The notes beneath the pieces were generated by a model. The model ran no database searches. It worked only from the letters and a program-made list of their open reading frames with translations, and had not been told where the DNA came from. Source: Chloroflexota bacterium (GTDB lineage Bacteria > Chloroflexota > Chloroflexia > JAMDCE01). Taken from it: a DNA stretch of 5,956 nucleotides. Where the stretch lies: NCBI GenBank assembly GCA_023489135.1, contig JAMDCE010000404.1:1161-7116 (forward strand), given 5' to 3'. The translations under genes and the position numbers were made by a program. Shown here piece after piece: positions 1 through 4,047 of the stretch (position 1 is its first letter; the number at the start of each line of letters is the position of its first letter).

Positions 1-615
1 ACGGAGGAACATCCCCGCGCCAAAGGTGGCAAGATTCTGCCCCTGGAACGCTACGGCCTGAAAGTGATGTCCGTCGGATTCCTTATGGAGAAGGGCGCCG
101 CTCTCATCTGGCGCGGACCGCTGGTCGGCAAGATGATCCGCCAGTTTCTGAGCGACGTGGACTGGGGCGAATTGGATTACCTGGTGGTGGATCTTCCCCC
201 GGGCACCGGCGATGCTTCGCTGACGCTGGCCCAGATGATTCCCATCACCGGCGTCCTCCTAGTCACCACGCCGCAGGACGTCGCTCTCGCCGACGTAGTC
301 AAGGCCGAAGCTCTGTTTGAGAAGTTGGAAGTCAATATTCTGGGCCTCGTCGAGAATATGAGCTACTTCGTCTGCCCGCACTGCAGTGGTCGCACCGAGA
401 TTTTCAGTCACGGCGGTGGGCAGAAAGCCAGCGAGGAGTTCAAGGTTCCTTTCCTGGGTGAGATTCCGCTGGACCCCCAGATCCGGATCGGAGGTGACAC
501 CGGTCAGCCTATCGTTCTGGCCGTGCCTGAATCCCCCCAGGCCGAGGCTTTCCGCCGCCTGGCTGGTGAGGTGGCCGCCAGGATTAGCGTTCTCGACCTG
601 AGCCAGGCGAGATAA
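1..615 (+). CDS. mrp: Mrp/NBP35 family iron-sulfur carrier ATPase, 3' part (5' end outside window)
   Basis: The frame is open from base 1 to the TAA at 613-615 and gives 204 residues. The usual start and the N-terminal P-loop (GKGGVGKS in this family) lie before the window; the GTG/ATG at 64-69 are internal codons, since the preceding residues (ending ERYGLKVMSVGFL) already fit the family. Visible hallmarks are the Walker-B/switch segment VVDLPPGTGD at about residues 62-71, the TTPQDVALADVVKA stretch at about 89-102, and the CPHC motif at about 125-128. In Mrp/NBP35 proteins this CxxC binds a bridging [4Fe-4S] cluster between two subunits. The family acts in the cytoplasm as an ATP-dependent scaffold or carrier for Fe-S clusters. 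The C-terminal PFLGEIPLDPQIRIGGDTGQPIV segment is also typical. The gene converges on the ABC permease gene, with 10 bp between stops. Family assignment is secure; the client proteins are unknown. Confidence 0.93.
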   Translation, partial: TEEHPRAKGGKILPLERYGLKVMSVGFLMEKGAALIWRGPLVGKMIRQFLSDVDWGELDYLVVDLPPGTGDASLTLAQMIPITGVLLVTTPQDVALADVVKAEALFEKLEVNILGLVENMSYFVCPHCSGRTEIFSHGGGQKASEEFKVPFLGEIPLDPQIRIGGDTGQPIVLAVPESPQAEAFRRLAGEVAARISVLDLSQAR

Positions 616-635
616 GAGGCTGGAATCAGTCCTCT
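615..635. terminator. weak stem-loop between convergent genes
   Basis: AGAGG (615-619) can pair with CCTCT (631-635), and CTG (620-622) with CAG (627-629) around a GAAT loop with one bulged T. It sits where the plus-strand mrp gene and the minus-strand permease gene converge, so it could end transcription from both sides. There is no clear U-tract on either side and the stem is short, so this is a weak call. Confidence 0.3.
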
Positions 636-1378
636 ACCTTCCAGTCGAAGATCAGGGCCGCGGCCACGAAACTCACTACCACTGTGACAATCAAGGTGAT
701 CAGGAATTGGAGATCGATCTCTCCTCTCAGAAGGGCCGCTCTGGCGCCCACGAAAATCGCCGTCGTCGGTAGCAGCTTCACTATGGGCTGGAGGAATTGG
801 GGATAGGCGGAGATGGAGAAGAAGACCCCGCTCAGGAAAATCACGGGGAGAATGATCACCGCTTCCAGGCGACCGAGTTGCTCCGGTTTGTCGATGACGG
901 TGCCGGCGATGGTGCCCAGGGACGAGAAGATCGCCGAAGCCAAGAAGATGAAGACCAGGTAGAGGGGGATATTGGCCAGGGGGACCCGAAAGCCCGTCAG
1001 GAGTGTCAGAATGATGGCCACCAGGAGGCCCTTCACCACCGACTTGGTGAGACCGGAGATGATCTTGCCGAAGACGACGTCATAAACGGTGATGGGATTA
1101 ACTAGATACTCGCTGATGGTGTATTGCACTTCGCGATGGAACCACATTCCCCAGGCGGCATCGTCGAAGGCGGCCATAGTGGCGGTCATGGAGATAAGAC
1201 CAGGCACGACGAAGATGACGTAGGGAACACCCTCGATATTGCCGATAACCCCGCCCAATCCCAGTCCGAAGATAAGCAGGAAGGTGAGAGGCGAGGCAAT
1301 AGTCGTGATCCCCTCGCTGAGGATATCGCGCCGGAAGACCAGCATATCTCTCTGCCAGATGGCGAAGGCACCTAGCAT
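626..1378 (-). CDS. ABC-2 type transporter permease (DrrB/NodJ-like)
   Basis: This 250-residue protein has the size and plan of ABC-2 family export permeases. It has a short cytoplasmic N-terminus (WQRDMLVFRRD) and about six hydrophobic segments near residues 24-45, 52-72, 108-128, 138-162, 172-190 and 224-245. The amphipathic stretch at about 80-97 (WFHREVQYTISEYLVNPIT) lies where this family has the helix that contacts the ATPase. The LPVIFLSGVFF block at 177-187, followed by LLPTTAIFVGARAALLRGE, is the conserved ABC-2 C-terminal signature. The ATG at 1376-1378 is preceded by GGGAG eight bases upstream, which supports this start. The partner ATPase gene lies directly upstream on the same strand, after a 141-bp spacer. 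The pair should form an inner-membrane exporter of the DrrAB/NodIJ type. The substrate (drug, lipid, polysaccharide or other) cannot be read from sequence. Confidence 0.9.
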   Translation of the reverse strand: MLGAFAIWQRDMLVFRRDILSEGITTIASPLTFLLIFGLGLGGVIGNIEGVPYVIFVVPGLISMTATMAAFDDAAWGMWFHREVQYTISEYLVNPITVYDVVFGKIISGLTKSVVKGLLVAIILTLLTGFRVPLANIPLYLVFIFLASAIFSSLGTIAGTVIDKPEQLGRLEAVIILPVIFLSGVFFSISAYPQFLQPIVKLLPTTAIFVGARAALLRGEIDLQFLITLIVTVVVSFVAAALIFDWKVED

Positions 1379-1386
1379 TGCTCATT

Positions 1387-1391
1387 CTCCC
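1387..1391 (-). promoter_or_regulatory. ribosome binding site of the ABC permease
   Basis: The minus strand reads GGGAG, eight bases before the ATG at 1378. A good site of its own means the permease can be translated independently of the upstream ATPase gene, which matters because that gene carries a frameshift. Confidence 0.65.
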
Positions 1392-1440
1392 ATTATCGTG
1401 CTTTGTTCCACCCGCGGTTTCTCCCTGCTGGAAAGCTAAA

Positions 1441-1528
1441 AGGGGTTAAGGGTTATGGGATAAAGGTTAATCTGGCTTTGCATCCTTACACCTAGTCCTT
1501 AACCCTTAACCCATATCCCCTAATCCCT
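1441..1528. repeat. 30-bp imperfect inverted repeat made of TTAGGG-like units
   Basis: The left arm (1441-1470) and right arm (1499-1528) are reverse complements at 25 of 30 positions, by hand alignment, around a 28-base loop. Each arm is a run of GGG (or CCC) tracts separated by four- to five-base AT-rich spacers, resembling degenerate telomere-type repeats. It fills the middle of the 141-bp spacer between the ABC ATPase and permease genes, and its right arm overlaps the last codons and the TAG stop (1520-1522) of the ATPase frame. In mRNA it could fold into a long stem that modulates read-through or protects a message end. There is no U-tract, so it is not a canonical terminator. It could also be one copy of a dispersed intergenic repeat; other copies are not in this window. 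Confidence 0.75.
1503..1527 (-). other. canonical G-quadruplex motif overlapping the ATPase stop codon
   Basis: On the minus strand, which is the mRNA sense of the ABC genes, there are four G tracts of 3, 4, 3 and 3 bases (plus-strand C runs at 1525-1527, 1517-1520, 1510-1512 and 1503-1505). They are separated by three loops of exactly four bases (ATTA, ATAT, TTAA). This satisfies the usual G3+ with 1-7 base loops rule. The motif spans the TAG stop at 1520-1522. The left arm of the surrounding inverted repeat has a plus-strand counterpart whose fourth tract is only GG. Whether it folds is unknown. Confidence 0.6.
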
Positions 1529-1750
1529 AAGCTGGTGCCCGGTCAAGTGCAGGAAGACGTCTTCCAGGGTCGCTTCCTTCGTGCTGATCCGGGCGATGTC
1601 CCCTTCTTCAAAGGAGCAGATGAGGTCTCGGAAGCTCGCTCCCTCGGCCAGCGATATCTCCAGGCGATTGTCCATTCTCTGACAGAAACTGGCCAGGGAC
1701 GACTCCCGGAGCTGGCTACAGTATCGTTCACCATTGCGCTTGACCTCATC
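1520..1750 (-). pseudogene. C-terminal part of the ABC-2 exporter ATPase, displaced to the +1 frame
   Basis: These 76 residues continue the ATPase that stops at 1746, but in the frame one base further along. They show the C-terminal domain typical of DrrA-type ATPases (DUF4162-like), ending with KEATLEDVFLHLTGHQLRD, which matches the conserved closing ATLEDVFLxLTGxxLRD of full-length homologues. Joined to the N-terminal part they give about 310 residues, the usual family length. The same frame is open upstream to an ATG at 1825, but that part is a shadow of the nucleotide-binding domain and is not protein-like. There is no start codon or ribosome binding site near 1750. It is best read as part of one gene with a frameshift, whether a sequencing error, a true mutation or recoding. 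Confidence 0.8.
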
Positions 1751-2453
1751 TGATCTCGTATTGCGCCCGCACGCCGATTGACTGCTTAAGCTCGCTGCTC
1801 GTTCCATCGGCCAGCGTCCGGCCATTATCCATAATAATCACGCGGTCAGACAACTGATCGGCCTCTTCCATATCGTGAGTAGTGAGCATTATGGTCGCTT
1901 TCCCGTGCAGGTTTTCGACGTAATCCCACACCGCCCGTCGTGACTGAGGATCCAGCCCCGTCGTCGGCTCGTCAAGGAATAAGATTCTGGGCTGGTGCAC
2001 GAGAGCGCGGGCGATGATAAGACGTCGCTGCATCCCTCCCGAATACTTGTCCGGGGTATCGTGTTGCCGCTTATCCAACCCGACCATTTCCAGGAGCTCG
2101 TCTATCCGCCGGTCGTAAACCGATCTGGGCATACCGTGCATCTTGGCGTGCAAGACCAGGTTCTCTCGCCCCGTAAGGAAACGATCGAAGTTGTTGATCT
2201 GGGGAACCACGCCGATGAGGCGGCGGACCGTTTTTCGCTCCGTCCTCACGTCGTGGCCTTCGATGAAGGCGGTGCCAGATGAGGCATGAGCAACAGTGGT
2301 GAGGATTTTGATGAGGGTAGTCTTCCCGGCCCCGTTGGGTCCCAACAGCGCCAGAACGCTTCCTTCGCTGATCTCGAAGGAAAGGTGGTCTACGGCCACA
2401 ATTGGACCATAGACCTTTGTCGCGTTGTCTACTACTATCGGTTGAACCGGCAT
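1746..2453 (-). CDS. ABC-2 type exporter ATP-binding protein (DrrA-like), frame interrupted near its end
   Basis: This 235-residue frame holds a complete nucleotide-binding domain. It has Walker A GPNGAGKT at 38-45, the Q-loop glutamine at 85 in VVPQ, the signature SGGMQ at 138-142, Walker B ILFLDEP at 157-163 with catalytic Glu162, the D-loop TGLD, and the H-loop His193 in TTHDMEEAD. It would hydrolyse ATP at the inner membrane to power export through the permease encoded downstream at 626-1378. Family members are about 300-330 residues long, whereas this frame stops at TGA (1746-1748) just after QYEIR; the missing C-terminal domain lies directly downstream in the +1 frame. Dropping one base around 1747-1751 would restore a single gene ending at 1520. 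The ATG at 2451-2453 is the natural start because VVDNATKVYG follows at once, but its ribosome binding site is poor (GUGGA at best). No clear promoter is visible just upstream. All catalytic residues are intact, so the short form could still bind ATP. Confidence 0.9.
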   Translation of the reverse strand: MPVQPIVVDNATKVYGPIVAVDHLSFEISEGSVLALLGPNGAGKTTLIKILTTVAHASSGTAFIEGHDVRTERKTVRRLIGVVPQINNFDRFLTGRENLVLHAKMHGMPRSVYDRRIDELLEMVGLDKRQHDTPDKYSGGMQRRLIIARALVHQPRILFLDEPTTGLDPQSRRAVWDYVENLHGKATIMLTTHDMEEADQLSDRVIIMDNGRTLADGTSSELKQSIGVRAQYEIR

Positions 2454-2487
2454 CTAGTGTCCACGGCGCTCGGGCAGTTAGGGAATA

Positions 2488-2531
2488 CCTAGAAGCAGAG
2501 AGCGCCTCGCAAGGCGCCCTCTGCTTCTAGG
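2488..2531 (-). terminator. strong hairpin terminating the seven-TM gene (stop codon inside the stem)
   Basis: CCTAGAAGCAGAG (2488-2500) pairs perfectly over 13 bases with 2519-2531. After one A-C mismatch, GCGCC (2502-2506) pairs with GGCGC (2513-2517), and T2507-A2512 closes a four-base loop, CGCA. This very stable stem begins at the TAG stop (2527-2529) of the seven-TM gene. On the minus strand the bases after the stem read TATTCCC, so the U-tract is poor. It probably acts as an intrinsic terminator, an attenuator or a 3'-end stabiliser, and it separates the seven-TM gene from the ABC genes. Confidence 0.72.
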
Positions 2532-3252
2532 CCTCGCCCTTGGCCACCCGGCCCGGCGTAGTCGTCGCTTTGGAGGTTTCGCTCTCCGTGGCAATGCGGC
2601 GGCTCTGCAGGAAGCCCACGAAAATCACCACCGATCCGACCAGCTCACCCGCATACAGAAATTCCGCGCTGCCCAGCTTGGCGATGGTGCCACTGAGGGC
2701 CACAAACGTAGCCCCGGCGGCGATGAGAACGTTGGCGGTGACGCGGTGGGGAAGGATGCGGTGACGCCAGAAGACCCAGGCGGAGTAGATCGCACCGCCG
2801 ACCAGCGCCAAAGTGCCGAAGATGTTGAAGAAGGGCGTAAGCAGGCGGATTTCCTTAGGCATTCCCTGCCCGCTGGCTGTTCCCACGGTCGTCAGCATCT
2901 GTCCCATGTCCGTCTGAGCGGAGAGAACGGCGTACGCGGCGTAGATCGAGCCGAGAAGCAAGAGAACCATCACCACGTGGGCGAGGCGTCTCGGCACCAC
3001 CAGGTAAATGGTCCCTTGCCCCAGGTAAGCCGCCACCAGAATGGCGCCAAATAAATACCATAGCTTATAGACCGGGTCGCTCCAGCCGCCGATCCCAGCG
3101 GCCAGCTCTGAACCGGTGCCAATGGCGAACATCAGCAATCCGATGCCCCAGAGCAATTGGTAGGACTTGCGACGGGAGGCGAACTGAGAAAACACGAACG
3201 CCGCGAAGATGACGGTGACAGAGGTGGACACAAGTGGAAGCGCGATGTTCAT
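2527..3252 (-). CDS. uncharacterised seven-transmembrane membrane protein
   Basis: I cannot assign this protein to a named family. With the ATG at 3250-3252 it has 241 residues; the frame is open to a GTG at 3291 (254 residues), but the ATG has an excellent AAGGGAG six bases upstream while the GTG has none, so I choose the ATG. Seven hydrophobic segments lie near residues 2-22, 32-53, 61-85, 90-110, 137-162, 171-193 and 198-216. Basic clusters follow segments 1, 3, 5 and 7 (SRRKS, PRRLAH, WRHRILPHR, SRR). By the positive-inside rule this predicts an outside N-terminus and a cytoplasmic, polar, Thr/Ser-rich tail. Distinctive features are SELAAGIGGWSDPVYKLWYL, the PRR after segment 3, and membrane-embedded glutamates near residues 49 and 203. 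It is not a microbial rhodopsin: there is no retinal-binding lysine in segment 7. A promoter precedes it and a hairpin closes it, so it looks like a single-gene transcript, possibly controlled by the adjacent response regulator. Confidence 0.82.
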   Translation of the reverse strand: MNIALPLVSTSVTVIFAAFVFSQFASRRKSYQLLWGIGLLMFAIGTGSELAAGIGGWSDPVYKLWYLFGAILVAAYLGQGTIYLVVPRRLAHVVMVLLLLGSIYAAYAVLSAQTDMGQMLTTVGTASGQGMPKEIRLLTPFFNIFGTLALVGGAIYSAWVFWRHRILPHRVTANVLIAAGATFVALSGTIAKLGSAEFLYAGELVGSVVIFVGFLQSRRIATESETSKATTTPGRVAKGEA

Positions 3253-3258
3253 TACGAT

Positions 3259-3265
3259 CTCCCTT
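3259..3265 (-). promoter_or_regulatory. ribosome binding site that sets the seven-TM protein start
   Basis: The minus strand reads AAGGGAG six bases before the ATG at 3250-3252. The GTG 39 bases further upstream in the same frame has no comparable site, so the shorter 241-residue product is preferred. Confidence 0.75.
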
Positions 3266-3319
3266 ATGGCCGGCCACGGAGGCTTTTCCACGGAATAAGC
3301 TTGTTGACGACTTTAGACG

Positions 3320-3348
3320 ATGATATCATATCCAATTTGGAGCGTCAA
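3320..3348 (-). promoter_or_regulatory. sigma-70-like promoter for the seven-TM gene
   Basis: On the minus strand there is a -35 box TTGACG (3343-3348), a 17-base spacer, and a -10 box TATCAT (3320-3325). Each box matches the consensus at five of six positions. Predicted transcription would start near 3313 and leave a leader of about 60 bases before the ATG at 3252. The -35 box begins only 6 bases past the response-regulator stop codon. A perfect 10-base palindrome, ATGATATCAT (3320-3329), overlaps the -10 box and might serve as an operator. Confidence 0.7.
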
Positions 3349-3354
3349 TGTAAC

Positions 3355-4047
3355 TTACGTTGGCGAGCGGAAGCGGTATCCCAGCCCGCGGTCGGTCAGA
3401 ATGTAGCGGGGGTGGTCAGGATCATCCTCGATCTTCCGGCGCAGGCGGCGCACGTAGACCCGCAGGTAGTCGATCTCGTCCAGGTATTCTCGCCCCCACA
3501 CCTTGGCCAGGATGGTTTCGTGTTGCAGCCCTCGTCCAGCGTTGCGCACCAGATGGTAGAGCAATTTGTACTCGATAGGTGTGAGAACGACCAACTGGCC
3601 CCGGACGCGCACTTGCTGGCTAGCGAAATCGACCGACACGTCGTCGCAGACGAAGGACGGGGCGCGGCTGATGGGCTGAGGCATATCCAAGCGTCGCAGC
3701 ACGGCCTTCACTCGAGCCAGGAGCTCCAGATGATCGAAGGGTTTGGTCACGTAGTCATCGGCTCCCATCTCCAACCCCTTCACTTTGTCCAGAACGCCGT
3801 CTTTGGCGGTGAGCATGATTATGGGCACATCGGAGAAATCGCGCAGGCGCCGCAGCGTTTCGTATCCGTCCATCCCAGGCATGGCAATGTCCAGCAAAAC
3901 CAGATCCGGACTCTCCCGCTCGACCAGATCCAGAGCCTCTTCTCCAGCGTAAGCCCCGATGACGTCCGTCTCACGCCATTGCAAGTTGAAGCTCACCGTG
4001 ACCGCCTCGATGACCTCCGGGGCGTCATCCACCACTAGTATCTTCAT
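3355..4047 (-). CDS. OmpR/PhoB-family response regulator (KdpE-like domain layout)
   Basis: The protein has 230 residues, normal for the family. The receiver domain covers about residues 1-120: acidic pair Asp7-Asp8, phosphoacceptor Asp53 in LVLLDIAMPGMDG, Thr80 in IIMLTAKD, and Lys102 in YVTKPF. A winged-helix DNA-binding domain follows at about 132-228, with LTPIEYKLLYHLVRNAG, the recognition-helix region YLRVYVRRLRRKIEDD, and the closing wing TDRGLGYRF. It is a cytoplasmic transcription factor expected to be phosphorylated by the kinase encoded immediately upstream. The ATG at 4045-4047 has AAGGA eight bases upstream. The gene overlaps the kinase gene by 23 bp, which suggests translational coupling and equal expression. 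Target genes are unknown; the seven-TM gene just downstream is the nearest candidate. Confidence 0.95.
   Translation of the reverse strand: MKILVVDDAPEVIEAVTVSFNLQWRETDVIGAYAGEEALDLVERESPDLVLLDIAMPGMDGYETLRRLRDFSDVPIIMLTAKDGVLDKVKGLEMGADDYVTKPFDHLELLARVKAVLRRLDMPQPISRAPSFVCDDVSVDFASQQVRVRGQLVVLTPIEYKLLYHLVRNAGRGLQHETILAKVWGREYLDEIDYLRVYVRRLRRKIEDDPDHPRYILTDRGLGYRFRSPT

Noticed and set aside
64..69. GTG/ATG as the true start of the Mrp protein
   Set aside because: The frame is open and family-like upstream to base 1, there is no ribosome binding site, and a start here would omit the P-loop that Mrp proteins need.
1387..1422. Possible T-box-like sequence (GGGTGGAAC) and a GATAAT -10 box before the permease on the minus strand
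   Set aside because: Only about nine bases match the T-box core, with no specifier stem or antiterminator. GATAAT has no -35 partner at the right distance and abuts the ribosome binding site.
1741..1756. prfB-type programmed +1 frameshift at the ATPase TGA
   Set aside because: The site reads AGA-TGA, not CUU-UGA. The P-site tRNA could not re-pair well after a +1 slip, and there is no strong Shine-Dalgarno a few bases upstream. It is kept only as a minor alternative.
3157..4038. Long plus-strand open frame of 293 codons
   Set aside because: It lies antisense to the response regulator and the start of the seven-TM gene, has no recognisable domain, and its composition (many His, Gln, Val) is that of a shadow frame in GC-rich DNA.
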